From: Schoenoplectus triqueter | Taxonomy: Eukaryota; Streptophyta; Magnoliopsida; Poales; Cyperaceae | NCBI GenBank assembly: GCA_964058805.1 | Contig: CAXKVV010001623.1 | Span: 1 to 30,178 of the forward strand | Length of the DNA stretch: 30,178 nt | Direction: 5' to 3' | Shown here: piece by piece, positions 1 to 12,400 of the stretch | How the letters are laid out: each line of letters starts with the position of its first letter | Numbering within the stretch: the stretch's first letter is position 1 | Made by a program: the position numbers and the translations under genes | The notes under the pieces: model-generated | What the model was told of the DNA's origin: nothing | Seen by the model: only the letters and a program-made list of their open reading frames with translations | The model's database searches: none

Positions 1-664
1 AAAAATAGCAAGCACCATTGTGTCTATAGAAGATGGAGTCTATTAAATAAAAAAAATAAAAATACGCCCTTAGTTAAATCTGAACCGTTTAATTTAAATC
101 AGGTCATTATGATTGTCCTATGATATAATCCTGCCATTCTGTAGATGCGAATCCTAATATAGATACCAAATACTTCGGTACGTACTACGTACTATAGTTT
201 TTTTTTCAAGTAACTTGACTATGGATAGTGCAAAACAACATTAATTAGGTATAATTACGAGACATTAATGTATGCATATTTTGTTGTCCTGGCCACAGCT
301 TGACCACATATATGGCATTCAAATTTCAAACATTTTAGTTTCTGTATTGGATTTAATTTAGAAACCAGAGCAAAAAAAATACAAGAATCATGAAAATAAC
401 AATTTAATTTTAATATTTATTGACGCAATCATGAAAAAACATACGAGCTGCGTCATCAAAATGTTTTGTCATTTGGATGTACATGAAGATTCATTGTACA
501 ACTTGATGAAAGGTACAGTTTTCAACGCGGTCCGAACTAATTACTTAGCATCTCCTAGACTATTTTATGGTAAAATAACAGTTTGAACTCATTACAATCA
601 TCAGATTTATACTATGAGATGCTCAAATTCAATCTCAATTCTTAGATTCACAATCCTTGCACAG

Positions 665-705
665 AGCATCTTATGTAATATACAAAATATTAAAATAAAT
701 TATTA
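665..705 (+). repeat. 41-bp direct repeat, copy 1
   Basis: These 41 bases recur exactly at 1679-1719, an offset of 1,014 bp. The shared block begins AGCATCTTATG and ends AAATTATTA, and sequence on both sides then diverges. The sequence is AT-rich but not a simple repeat. It could mark the ends of an old insertion or a local duplication. Confidence 0.7.
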
Positions 706-1678
706 AACAACGTGCAATGACTGATAGAAACACACCTACAATTTTTATTTTTAATCTTAATCTTAATATTATTTTAACCAGAAAATATACTCTAAAAATC
801 ATATAGACCAAAAAACTGAAGAAATGCTAAAATTACCCAGTTATTTTTTCCAAATCTTTTTTTTCCTGGAGTGGATGAGGCTGCTCAAAAGTTTTTCTTA
901 ATTTGTCTTGTATTAAAAGAGAGTATATTAATTTTCATTCTCTTAATGAAGAAATGAAGGTATTCGGATTATTGCATACTTACCTTATTGTCTGTTTTCG
1001 AACTCTCATAAAGTTTTGTTTTATAAAGTTCTAAGAAACAACAATAAAATTGCTTAATTAATATATGTTGAACCAATTTGACCTTTTATAAAATAACTAG
1101 GTAGAACAATTAGTTGACATAAACCGCGTAATACAAGAATCTAAATTTCCACCTAACATTAGATTTTAATTGAACAAACTGTGAGAATGCGAGATGTACT
1201 TTTAAGACCTTTCTAGATATCGTCAGCTTCAAGTACATTTCATGAATAGAGAAAATATCTCTCGTGAATTAAATAAATGGATAGATTCGAACCTTCATGA
1301 TCCAATAGAAATACATTAATTGATTTATTATTTTGTTCATGGGAACATAATTACATTCTTATTTAACAAGTTGCATTACTGTATATTACCTAATACATAT
1401 AATATTACTAGTCCGGAACCGCCATGAAGGCCCTTTTAATTTTAATAATATTTATATCTAACACTAATTTTAATATAAATAAATGATATATTTAAATCAA
1501 TTATAAATACTCTTAAGTTTTTAAATAAATTTAATTTATAATTTAATAAAAGACGATGCACAAAATATAATATTTTTTTAGTATGATGGTATAATGTGTT
1601 GTTTTCTTTTTTATAATAAAACTTAACAATATATAATATTTAATTTATTAGATATACATTTTTTTAGACCTGTAAATC

Positions 1679-1719
1679 AGCATCTTATGTAATATACAAA
1701 ATATTAAAATAAATTATTA
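1679..1719 (+). repeat. 41-bp direct repeat, copy 2
   Basis: This is the second exact copy of the block at 665-705. No inverted terminal repeats or coding remains between the copies were recognised, so the nature of the 973 bp between them is open. Confidence 0.7.
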
Positions 1720-2034
1720 TTTCTGCGCTTAAAAGTTTGCTATTAATAATAAATCCTTTCTACTGTAAGAAAAATATCCGAGCAACTTTATATTCTTTGA
1801 GTTGCAGAAATTCTACAACGAAATTTAAAATATTTGATAGTAATTTTAAATTAGAAAAAAGAATCATGCTAGCAATTCAAAATTGGCAAGGTTTTTATAC
1901 ACATTTTTTTTACTTCGTTTGGAAAATATAAAATGTGCAAAAATATATAGGTTGCTACATTTTTATATATACATTGTGTTGTTTTTGAAAGAAAAATATA
2001 TATACACATATGTTAATTAAGAAAAATCTCCACG

Positions 2035-2058
2035 TATTTATTTATTTATTTATTTATT
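2035..2058. repeat. (TTTA)n microsatellite
   Basis: About six tandem tetranucleotide units, TTTA/TATT in phase, lie in AT-rich spacer. No function is suggested. Confidence 0.85.
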
Positions 2059-5000
2059 GAGTTCTCAATCGTTAGGCGGGACTTTTTTTTTTTTGGCAAA
2101 CCTCTTCATGCATCTAAGATCTTGCACAATTTTCAATAATTTGATTTATGGTGAGTGGTTTTGATAGACTCAGCAAATAATTGCATCTCATACTAATAAT
2201 AAAGTACTCAACCTTTTTCTGAATTTATATTCAATATGATATTTCAAACTTGCTGAGAAGTGCAAGCTCCAACTCAAGTCAAGCATGTAACATAATGTTA
2301 CTATCCTACCTTTTTTTCGATGACTAATTAGGCCATTTATGTGGCAATTGACAGTACTCCATGTCATCTGAGTTCAAAATTCTCAAAGCTAGACAAAATT
2401 TTGAAAATTTGAACAAGATAAGTATGACTTCATTAGAAATGCATTGGATATAATCAAGATCAGAAACCAAACATAAGACATGAATTCTGCAAAAGTGGAG
2501 ATAGTTCTATTTGGCACCTGCTACAACCATTATTTTAAATGATCGCTTATGCTTATGTGGTGCGATGTCGCATACATAAAAAATAGTATGTATTCGCATA
2601 TTCAATAATAAGTGATATTTTCTAAAAAAAAATATTTGTATCAAGACTATAAAAATAATCATATGATATAGTTCATGCAAAAAAAATAAAAATAAAATTA
2701 ACATCTTATTATATTTTTTTATTTTTATTAAAATTCTTTATAAATAATGATGGATTCAAATATTTTAAAAACTTTTTAGAATACATATCCCCTACACATA
2801 CATCTATATGTCGCAATATAATGCATTGACCAACTAGACGCATATTAAAATACTTATTTTAAAATCTTGTTTCCAACAGTATCTTCTCTGGAACTTCAAC
2901 AAAGCAGTGTGCATGTAAGATGGGAAAGCGAGCAACAATTTCCAAATTTGCAACTATTATTTAGTGGTTGAACCCATCCTCCAATTGGTACGACAAGTCA
3001 AAATCATGATATAAACTTCTCCATTTTCTTTCAATTGAATTTTGTCTTGATTATTCAGGCGTCACAAAGTGTCATATATTTTTTACGCTTTAATTTTTGT
3101 AGGCAGTTGAGATGAATATTCTCACTAAGCTGTCAAAAAGACTAGTTGAAAATACTGAATATTGATTTTTCTTAAAGAGAAAAAAGTTTTGAAAATGCGG
3201 AACACTGATTTCGTTAAAGAGAAAGGAATATACTTCCTTATAAAAAAATAATATATACCGGGTTTAAGGCCGGGAACTTTATTTAAAAATAAATAAATAT
3301 ATTCATTTTCGCATAGTTCAAAAACAGTTGATCTGATTAATCGCGTGGAAATTTCTACAAATAATTACAGATATGTGCTTTCTCTTAAGTTAGGAGAGAA
3401 ACTATGAGAACGTATAAATGAGCTGATAATAATATATTTTAACAAGAAATGAAATTGGATGAATGAAGATGATGATATGTATAAGAGGGTTTCAGAAACT
3501 TACCACTTTTTTCTTGAACATATATTTAATTTCTAATTATTTAATAGAATAGATTTTAAAATAGAAGCATTTGAAAATTCTTAATGTCATACGTTTTTTG
3601 TGTTTCAAAGGAAAATAATCGTGAATTACATAAAATTTTGATGATTTTTGATGAACTATCAAACAATAATAAAATTATATAAAATTAAAAATATTATCAA
3701 TCTATAAATAAAAAAACATACTTAAATTTTTTTATCTTTTAATTTTTTCAGATTTATTTTAAATTTTATTATGAAAATTGCCAAAATAACTCATTGTCAA
3801 ATAATCCCTTCCTGAAAAATATCACAAGATAGGAGAGAGTCGTAATAAGCCAGCTAGCATACATTTCAGTATGGCCCATTTGATTGCTTGAGGGATGATG
3901 GACCTATTTGGGTTTAAGATATATTGTGGGCCCGAATATAACTTTTTAGGTATCATTTATCCCCCGTCAACTGTACAAATCACTATTTCTGTTTATAAAT
4001 ATGTTCAAATAGAAAATCTTACAACTAAATTCATACAAAATTTCTCGAGGGATCATTGACAGTTTATACTTTTAAAATTTTATAAAGGGAAGTCAAATAA
4101 ATTTCATACATTTTATGATATTTTTTATAAGTGTAGTATTTAATTTATAGATTATTTTTTTACAAATATTTTTTATTTTTATATAATTTAAGTGTCATTC
4201 GATATTTGATATTACGTCAAAAATTATCTAATTTAACATCAAATTACATGACATTTATAATAGTTTAATCTTAATGAACTTGGAATAGCCTAAAAGAGTG
4301 ATAATAAAATTTCTTTTCCTTTCCCAATTTAGCTGTAAAGCTGAATTATAGAAAAAGCCCTTAACTAACCTACGGCCGAAGAATTATAGAAAAATGCCAA
4401 AAGTTGATTTTTGCTGAAGAAAACTAATACCAATGTGCGTACTTAAGTTTTAAGTAAAGATGACGATTATAATTTTTTATCTCAAAAAGATTCGTAAAGA
4501 TTTTTCTAAATTTCGTGCTGTTGTCAAGAAGACATGTAACTTTTGACTATTAGATAGCTAATCTTGAGAATTATATTGCCCCTTTCTTTCCTTTTTTTTC
4601 CCATTTACCCTTAATCCTGTCAAAAAGGATAAATACAAAGTATAGATATCAACAACAACAAAAACAAAATCTGGGGCCTTGCGATTTGCCATGACAACGG
4701 GTGTTGAGCCCATATGACTTGGAGCCCGAACGAAACTACTGGACTAAGTGGACTTGATCCTTTAGGTCCGCTACATACTTGCAAACATTGTTCTCTGTTA
4801 CAGAAAATCATTTCTTCAGCGCGCCTCTTATTTTCCTTGGTCGGTTTGTTTGACCGGATCAAGTTTGACATTTAGTCCTCACTTCACTAGCAATTCCTGG
4901 TCCAGCTCCGGTTCCAATCATAACACTGACTACGGGGTCCCGCAAGCAGTATCTCTAGACTGCCCTTCTAAGCTGATGGATGCGGGCCATGTCAGTGAAA

Positions 5001-5292
5001 TGCAAGACGAACGTAATACAGAACTGGGAACAGAGAAGCAGCAACGAGTCCAGTTTGTTTATTTATTTTCCGATATGGATCAGCACCAAGGTCCAAGAAG
5101 CACGCAATGGAATTAATTATTCTATTATTGAGCCACGTCAGCAGGTATGGCGCCTGCCGCCTAGCACCTGTCCATTTCTGAAGCGACGACACACTCCCCC
5201 ATGCCTATCCCTTGTACCAATTGATCTTCGGAAAGAACTTTCGCGAATCCCAGTTATCGCCAGTTGCTCAAAATCCCTCTTTTCTCTCTTCG

Positions 5293-5299
5293 TATAAAT
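5293..5299 (+). promoter_or_regulatory. Putative TATA box of the CHY/RING gene
   Basis: A TATAAAT motif lies in a GC-richer, CT-rich stretch upstream of the CHY/RING gene. It would place transcription start around 5320-5330, giving an untranslated first exon that ends at a good donor (CAG then GTAGGT, intron from 5529). A W-box-like TTTGACC lies further upstream near 4850. The assignment rests on position and motif only. Confidence 0.4.
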
Positions 5300-5528
5300 A
5301 CATCTGAGAGCTTGTGAATCATCTCTGAGCTGAATCCAGTAGCAAGCTCTTGCATCTAAAGTTCTAAACAAGCTTCTCCTTCGATCCATCGTGGTCTGGG
5401 GTTGATTCTTCGATTCTTCGGGTTCTTTTCAATTCCTTTTAAATAATGCATAATTTTTATAACGTGTAGTCTAGATCATATATTGTGTGCCATTGCTCGC
5501 ATTTTTTGATGAATTTCGAGCTCGTCAG

Positions 5529-6802
5529 GTAGGTGAATTAAGGCCTGATTTTTCTTAGGTTCTTTTGTCCTGATGATTTTTTATAGTTTACAACTGTATG
5601 AGTTAGGTTGCAAAATAGCCAACTAGGCTCGTGCTGATTGCTAAAATTAACCGGAGAGAGCGCTTGGTTTTCACGACGAACAAAACTAGGTGCTTAAATT
5701 GAAAAGAATGTGTAATGAAAATCTGACATACAGTGTGTGAAGATACTAACATTAATTAGGACTTTCAGGGTCTAGAAGTAAAGCGCTTTCTCTTCGATAA
5801 TATACGTAATCAAATATCTACTGATATCAGTAGAAGTTCCTATACAGTACAGTTTTTTCAGATATTAAACTAGAACTAGAATTTCTGACAGATCTCTAAT
5901 GTTGCATATGTCCATTTCTTCTGGTAAGTTCTGACCATCTGAAGCATGCATATGAATGTAGCAACTTCTGATAAGAAAGCTCTTTTGTGAAAAACAGAAT
6001 GAACATTTGTCCTCGGGTTGATCAATTCGAGGTAAAAAAGGTTATTGGGTCTAGTTTAACCATTGCCTTGTTTCTGTTTGGTTCTGATTGGGTTTTCAAT
6101 TGGACAATTGTTAAAAGAGGGTCCTTAAAAAATGACTAATTGTTTATTTACAGCCCCAATCCATCAGAATTATGAAGTATAATAACCATAATGCATGGAG
6201 TATAGTACAGAATAATTTAACTTTCCGCATGGCGGCAAGTGAAATCGAGTGATTATTGGCATTCAAATCTAAGTCACTGGCTATCAGAAATCAAGTTGGA
6301 CACTGTCTGTTTCCGGAGATTTAAGGATGGGATTGGAGGTAGTCTTATGTGTTGGAGATACGTTTTGTGAGGGAAAAAGGAGATGTAAAGATCTTCTACG
6401 ATGGAAAGCCTCATTTGGGCCACAAAACTTCAATTGTGTTCTAAAAGTTGAACATCCACAATGGAGACGGGAAGCTTTCAGGTTTTCTGAAGAAGAAAAA
6501 TCAGGAGAAGAGGAGCTTACATTCAGCCAAGGTAGATCCTACAATAGTTGCCAAAAAAAAGTAATGTAGAAAATTGGTATGTTGCAAAATGCAAAACGGG
6601 CGATAAGCGTTCCTTAACTGCAGTTGACATGGTTTGCTGTTGTGTTTCTATTGTCAGAGAATGGATTGGGGTGCAATAAGAGCCATTCAACTTGCTTCCT
6701 TTGTGCTTGATGTGATTTGGTCTACACTATTAATCACTGGCGAAGATTAATTGCGCTATGGGAATATTAGGGACGATTTTCTTAAGTAACTTTTGCATGC
6801 AG
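5529..6802 (+). other. Putative leader (5' UTR) intron of the CHY/RING gene
   Basis: A CAG/GTAGGT donor at 5528/5529 and a TGCAG acceptor ending at 6802 would bound an intron of about 1.27 kb. After it, 57 bases of untranslated leader would run to the start codon at 6860. Introns in the 5' leader are common in plant genes. The interval contains an 80-codon open frame (6327-6569) with no recognisable motif, which I treat as chance. Transcript evidence is absent, so both boundaries are tentative. Confidence 0.4.
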
Positions 6803-6859
6803 GTTTTTTATTGTGTTTAATTAAGGGGGGAGAAAACATAGTAAAAAAAATAGTAAAGT

Positions 6860-9800
6860 ATGGGAGCATTGGCGGCTCAGCAGGAATCTACACAGAACTT
6901 CATTTCTCCAGATATTCTAGACAAAGGAGTCCTGCAATATGGGTACACTCTCTCTCTCTCTCTCTCTCCACATTTGCTTCATCTCTGTGTTGTGTGTGTG
7001 TCTGTATTGTCTTTATCAGTGATTTTCTATCTTAAGGGAACTTCATATCATGAAGCTGATGCCAGAGTTTACTGGATCCACCAATTTTTTTTTAAAGGTT
7101 GAATCTGGCAATGTTAATTAGTTCTGAAGCATTGTCCCAGTTGCTTAAGTGATTCATTGAATAGGAGCAGAATGAGTCTTTTAGTGCAACCTGCACCATT
7201 AGACTTTGGCATTAGCAATTATAAGTGGATACCATTCTATATAGTATTTGTTTTGTGGGTAGATTTTCCCTAATTACTTCTGCCCAAGTTGAAGGCTGAC
7301 AACCTATGACAGGGTATTAGCCAATTTGGGCAAGAATTTTACAGTAGGGCTCATCAACATATATCCCTTAATTACTGTTTTCTCTGAATAGTGGTTGAAT
7401 TTTGCAGTAGGGCTCAACCTATGACAAGGTTTTTGTTACTGATTCTTAATAAATGAGGCATAATGGCCATTATTTATGTCATGGTTAATTTATGCTACCA
7501 TTAGAATTATCACAAAGTATCAGCTGTTAACTACAAACAGAGATGAATTATGGCTGATGGCTGCTTTGTTGCAAAAGGCAAAGCACTTACCCTAGTATTT
7601 TTATCAACACTTCAGCTATTTAAACCACATAATTGTAGCCCAAGTCAACTAAGAATAAAAATGCACTGCTAATGTGCATTGAAACTTGGTACTGTTTTTT
7701 TTTTTTTGTATCATTCATTAGCATTACAATGTCTTACACATACCGTGAATGATTGTAGATGTGCTCACTACAAGAGAAGGTGCAAGATAAGGGCTCCTTG
7801 TTGCAATCAGGTTTTTGATTGCCGGCATTGCCATAATGAGACCATGGTATGCCCTTTTCTAATAGTTTTTTTTTTCTTCAAAGTGGTTATATCAGTGGGG
7901 AAGGTGGTCTAACTTATTATTATTATTATTTTGATGCCAAGGCCTAAACTTTGTATTTATATTATTTCAGCAATTGAATCGGTTACTCTCTGAAGTCAGT
8001 TTTCTCCAAAAATAAATAAATAAATAAAAAGCTTCATATTTTTTTTATTGATTTTGCTGATAAGCTCTAAAAATGGTTGTGCAGGCATGTCCCATCTTCG
8101 CTACTCTTTATAAAATACCTAGTATCGTTAATTTTGTGTTGGACATTTGTTTATTTAGTTGTTTTCTATTTTTATTGTTAGAATTCGATGGATTTGGACA
8201 AGATGAAGCGGCATGAAATTCCACGCCACAGAGTCCAACACATCATTTGCTCTTTGTGTGGCAACGAACAAGAGGTAAATTATTTTCTTGTAGAATATGC
8301 AATTATGATATTAACCAGTATTGCCCATTTTAACATGTATAAATGCAGTACATTTTAAAGAAAATTCATGTGTACCATGTTCAATCACTCATTCTGTTTG
8401 ATTCTGTTTCCTGTAGGTGAGGCAAGTGTGTACTAATTGTGGTGTGTGCATGGGAAGATATTTCTGTGATGTATGCAAGTTATTTGATGATGATGTAAGA
8501 ACCCTTCAATTATTAATTAGTTCATCTAAATCTGATAGACTTGTTTGAACTTTTTATAAAGTCATTATACACTTTCTTCCATTTTTTTTTCAGATTTCCA
8601 AGCAGCAATACCACTGCAATGGTTGTGGAATATGCAGGTATAGTATAATTTCTGCAATCCTCAGCTTCATTCTGAATATACTGCAAACTCTTGTTGGCTA
8701 AGACTTTCCTTTCCTCATTATTATTGTCCTCTATGTTTCTTTCGAGCAGAATTGGTGGCAGAGAGAACTATTTTCACTGCTTCAAGTGTGGTAATGCCTT
8801 CATCTTGATTGTTTTGCACTTGCTTCTACATGTTTGCTTGTATCTTTTTTATGAATTAAGTTAATTCTGTGTATTATGTAGGTTGTTGTTATTCAACAAT
8901 ATTGAAGAATGGCCATCCATGTGTAGAAAAAGCAATGCATCATGATTGCCCCATTTGCTTTGAGGTGTGTTTCCTTTTTATTTTTTCTTCTTTCTTCTCT
9001 TTTGAACTGCTCTTTCTATTCTGCACATGCTTGATTCATTTGCAATGTTTTGATTGAGAGCCTAATTAATGTTTTTTCTTGCTCTTCAAAGTATTTGTTT
9101 GACTCGAGAAATGATGTTACTGTTCTTCCATGCGGCCACACTCTCCACATTGACTGCTTCAAGGAGATGCAAGATCATTTACAGTATGTTCCTTCTGTGA
9201 CTTTATCATTCCTATACCCATTACTTATGTGCACTATAAAAAAGTACTAAAAGCTCATATACCCTTTCAAAATGAGTAATCCTTTTCTCTGAAATACCAA
9301 CTGAATTGTACTAAAATGGGTAGGGAGAATAACAACAGTTCGGTAATGCAGATTTGTATTCTAATTCAAGTGCATTTGTGGGACATATCTCTAAAACAGG
9401 TGGTATTCCTTTCATATCAATGTACATGCTCAGATATGAGTGTACTCTTCTAATGATCATGTGATTTTAGAAAATACAATTTATCTGGATACAGTACTCA
9501 TTTTACAAGGTGATGAATGTTTAGCAGCACGTGAAACTTCAAAATTCAGTATATTTATTTAATAATTTTTCAATTATCATATTCTTGTCAGGTACATGTG
9601 CCCTTTGTGCTCAAAATCAGTATGTGATATGTCAAAAGTTTGGGAGAAACTTGATGCGGAGATTGCAGCAGCACCAATGCCTGAATTTTACCAAAATAAA
9701 ATGGTATACGATTTTCTTTTCGGATGTCTAATTTTGAATGATTCTTTCTTTTCTTTGAAGCATTTTACTGAAAAGATGATATGTATGTGCAGGTGCCGAT

Positions 9801-9897
9801 ACTTTGCAATGACTGTGGGGCCGTGTCAGAAGTGCAGTTCCATGTACTTGCACAGAAATGCAGCAACTGCAAATCATATAATACTCGCAAGATTTGA
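6860..9897 (+). CDS. CHY zinc finger / RING-H2 E3 ubiquitin ligase (RZFP34/CHYR1/MIEL1 family)
   Basis: Coding exons are 6860-6942, 7759-7846, 8182-8274, 8417-8494, 8594-8637, 8750-8790, 8882-8964, 9092-9183, 9592-9703 and 9793-9897. All introns are GT..AG, and the 819 nt keep one frame for 272 residues. The start follows an in-frame stop six bases upstream. The CHY finger lies at about residues 28-100 (C29-x-H31, C36, C42-C43, C49, C52-H53, C80-x2-C83, C93-x2-C96). The CTCHY region covers about 105-165. The RING-H2 is complete: C165, C168, C184, H186, H189, C192, C204, C207. A C-terminal zinc ribbon uses C243, C246, C261, C264. Family members are E3 ligases that ubiquitinate regulators such as MYB factors or act in ABA and drought responses; this protein's target is unknown. 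Pro240 stands where I recall relatives having Trp, and the protein ends soon after the ribbon. Whether it is closer to CHYR1 or MIEL1 is unresolved. Confidence 0.95.
6948..6970. repeat. (CT)n microsatellite in intron
   Basis: A CT dinucleotide run begins just inside the intron that follows the first coding exon of the CHY/RING gene, a few bases after its donor. Confidence 0.85.
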
Positions 9898-10708
9898 GCG
9901 CTTTCCAACTTAAATTTGTTTCATTTATGCATCTTACTCGGCATGATTTTCATTCTGTCGAGGAAATTTCTATCAGTTCATCTACCTAGAAGCAGCATCT
10001 TGAATCTGAATTTTTTGTAATTTTCAATCAATTTATGTACTTGTTCTCCATCAGTTGATCTATTAGTTGTTATTTTATGTATGGGCTCGTCTTAAATTTT
10101 AGGTTTTTTTCTTTTACCTCATCTCATCTACTGAAGGCATTTATGATTTAATTCATGACATAAGCTTCTACTACATTTAGAATTTGTGCTGCATCAATTG
10201 TAAGTGACGCGCAGTAACGCTGAGTGTCTACATTTCCCTCTCGTTGCAAAAGACGAGGAAAGAGGAAAATAAAATAAAAGAAAGAGGTTCTTATTTTAAG
10301 CTTTAGTTATGTTCGAGTGCACACGTGTCGCTGTGCTAGTTAAAAGGCTTGAAGTATACTCTTTTTTCCCCTTTCTGTTTTATTGACAAGAAAGGTGGAA
10401 ATATACTTGCCTATGATTTTATATCAAACAAGGCCCACATCATGCTCATAGGATGTTACCTGAAATAAATCCTGTGTCGCCAGGGTATCCAATACTCTTC
10501 TCATAATTTACTAGCGCCAAAAACACTTTTTAGCATATACAGTGGTCCCGTTAGGCCTTCCAATTCAAAAAAGTCTGGAAAAGACGTAGATAGATAGTGA
10601 TATTTTTAATATTTTTAATTCGTGTATCACTGTCCGGCTTCACAAATGCTGTAGAAAAACGAAACAAATCATATTGATCATAAATTTGCTTAAACTTCAA
10701 GGATGATA
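9898..10708. other. 3' flank of the CHY/RING gene and spacer
   Basis: The first 120-200 bases after the stop are T-rich with TGTAA and AATCAA motifs near 10016-10030, consistent with a plant 3' UTR and a poly(A) site around 10030-10090. The rest to 10708 is spacer in which I see no gene. No canonical AATAAA lies at a fitting distance, so the transcript end is only approximate. Confidence 0.4.
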
Positions 10709-11080
10709 CTAGTATGAGCTTAAGCTCACCAAAGAGTCTGATGAGCTTGACTAAAAATTATACTTCAATATTTTCAAATTTGATTTATATTAGCACTAAT
10801 ATTTTTAATATCAGAATATTTCGACTAAAAATTATACTTCAATATTTATTTTGATTTTTGCAAAAAGATCTATTTTCACATGCAATCATTCACTATTTTA
10901 TTATTTTTTTAGTCTGTCTTAAAAATATGGTACAAATGCTTAAAAATAATTTAAAAATATTTTTTTGCATCTTAAAAATTTTTTGATGTAAGAGCATCAT
11001 AAATTAAAATTCAAAAATGCTAAAATATATTTTTTAAGTCAAGTTCATCAAAGAACTTAGTGAGCTTAAGCTCATACTAG
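10709..11080. mobile_element. Foldback MITE, family C
   Basis: An approximately 372-bp non-coding element has long inverted ends. The left end CTAGTATGAGCTTAAGCTCA is matched by the reverse complement of the right end (11061-11080), and similarity continues inward for about 50 bases with some mismatches. The interior is AT-rich without an open frame. The near-palindromic GAGCTTAAGCTC core resembles the subterminal motif of the family B elements at 19.4 and 20.2 kb. No clear target-site duplication was found, so the superfamily is undetermined. Confidence 0.7.
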
Positions 11081-11746
11081 CTTTGCTTTAACTTTAATAT
11101 CATCTATGTCAATTTTACTATTCATGTCAAAGACTTTATTATGTAATTTATTTTATATAATATATTTATTTTTCTATTTTATTGAGTAGTTATTAAAATT
11201 AGTGGTATTCAAGTTGAATAATATAAGTACCATACAAAAAAGTTGCATAATAAAGTTATTTAATATGAATAAATTTTTATTTGATCTAAATAATGAAGTT
11301 GGTATTAATGACGGTATCTTCATTGCATTTTCTTATTTAGAAAATAGCCAAGTCGCAAGTTCTAAACTTCATTGAATTTTTTTATATATATTTATAAAGT
11401 TAGAAAGCTTAATGCTATCTGTATGTCAAACAAATAAAAATAATATGCAGTTTATTCATAGTAGAGGTAATTTATTAGATTTAGTACAATTTGACAAGCG
11501 ATTGATAATTTATTGGATGAAACATTTTGATATGAAATTTAATAGCTCAGTTATAAATTAATAATTCAGTAATAAACTGAACTAAACAATATGATAGATA
11601 ACCAAATGATTCTCGAACTATATTAATTGTGGATCTATATGAATTAATAAAAATATATACATGAACCGGTAAAGATGATAATGGCGCATATTCAAGTTTT
11701 GAGTGCCACGTGTTCAAATTTCATAAATAATATATAAAATAATTAT
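11081..11746. other. AT-rich spacer, nothing recognised
   Basis: This is AT-rich sequence between two foldback elements. Stops are dense in every frame, and no repeat or motif stands out. Confidence 0.6.
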
Positions 11747-11985
11747 AGAGTGCTTCGTCAAAAATAGTAACTAGTGTGTTTCATATTTAAATCTTTAATT
11801 TAAAATCAGATATGATTGATCTAAATTGTTCAATTTAATATTCATATCAAAATGTGATAACAAACTAAATTTTATATTTATTAATTCTTTTATATTTTCT
11901 TAGATTGAGAGAAAATCATTATCTTTGGACGAACCAAAATCTTCAAATCAAATCAATATCTCCCTCATCCAAAAAATAGCAATAT
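11747..11985. mobile_element. Diverged, truncated copy of foldback MITE family A
   Basis: The order of motifs follows the left arm and middle of the full family A copy immediately to the right: a GTGCTT end, an ATTGATCT/GTTCAAT block, a CAAACTAAATTTTAT block, then GGACGAACCAAAATCTTC. Many substitutions show it is older. It stops at the (TA)n run at 11982-12004, and the right arm is missing. The identity rests on alignment by eye. Confidence 0.55.
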
Positions 11986-12004
11986 ATATATATATATATA
12001 TATA
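11982..12004. repeat. (TA)n microsatellite
   Basis: A TA dinucleotide run separates the truncated and the full copies of foldback family A. Another short TA run follows the full copy at about 12407-12418. Confidence 0.85.
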
Positions 12005-12010
12005 ATTAGG

Positions 12011-12400
12011 TTATGGTGCTTTGTAAAGTACAAAAACGTTGTGTGCTTTGCGCTTTATTTTTAATTTTAAGTTAAAAATGATCAATCCAAACCGCTCAAT
12101 CTAATCTCCATATAAAAATATATTAGTAAACCAAATTTTATATTTTTTTTTGAAATTTATTTGTTATTTTTTTGATAGGGGGAAAACCATCATTTTTGGA
12201 TGAACCAGAATTCTCAGATCAAGTCATTTTCTCCTCATCAGAAAAAATAGTAAAAAAATTCTAAAAAATATAAAATTTAGTTTACTAATAGATTTTTATA
12301 TGAAGATTAGATTGAACGGTTCAGATCGATTATTTCTGACTTGAAATTAAAAATAAAATGCAAAGCACATAACGCCTCTATGTTTTGCAAAGCACCCTAG
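12011..12400. mobile_element. Foldback MITE, family A, copy 1
   Basis: An approximately 390-bp element has terminal inverted repeats of about 130 bp. The left end TATGGTGCTTTGTAAAG matches the reverse complement of the right end (12380-12400, ...GCAAAGCACCCTAG). Paired inner blocks include the CAATCCAAACCGCTCAATC region and the TTAGTAAACCAAATTTTAT region. There is no open frame. A second full copy lies at 19861-20236. It sits between TA runs, which hides any target-site duplication. Confidence 0.8.

Larger units (their letters stand above)
1..4600. other. AT-rich spacer, no gene seen
   Basis: This stretch is strongly AT-rich with frequent stops in all frames, and the longest open frames are only about 65 codons. 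I see no conserved protein motif, tRNA or rRNA. It holds a (TTTA)n microsatellite near 2035-2058 and a 41-bp direct repeat (665-705 and 1679-1719), each listed separately. It could contain old transposon remains that I cannot recognise by eye. Confidence 0.6.

Noticed and set aside
1280..1310. GATTCGAACC, resembling the T-arm of a minus-strand tRNA
   Set aside because: No D-arm, anticodon arm or acceptor stem pairing could be found around it.
4850..5297. Overlapping open frames of 66-105 codons on both strands near 5 kb
   Set aside because: They overlap in several frames, lack motifs, and lie in the GC-richer promoter region; open length there is a composition effect.
6327..6569. 80-codon + strand open frame upstream of the CHY/RING start
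   Set aside because: It has no recognisable motif, lies in the presumed leader intron, and cannot be joined sensibly to the first CHY exon, which has an in-frame stop just upstream of its ATG.
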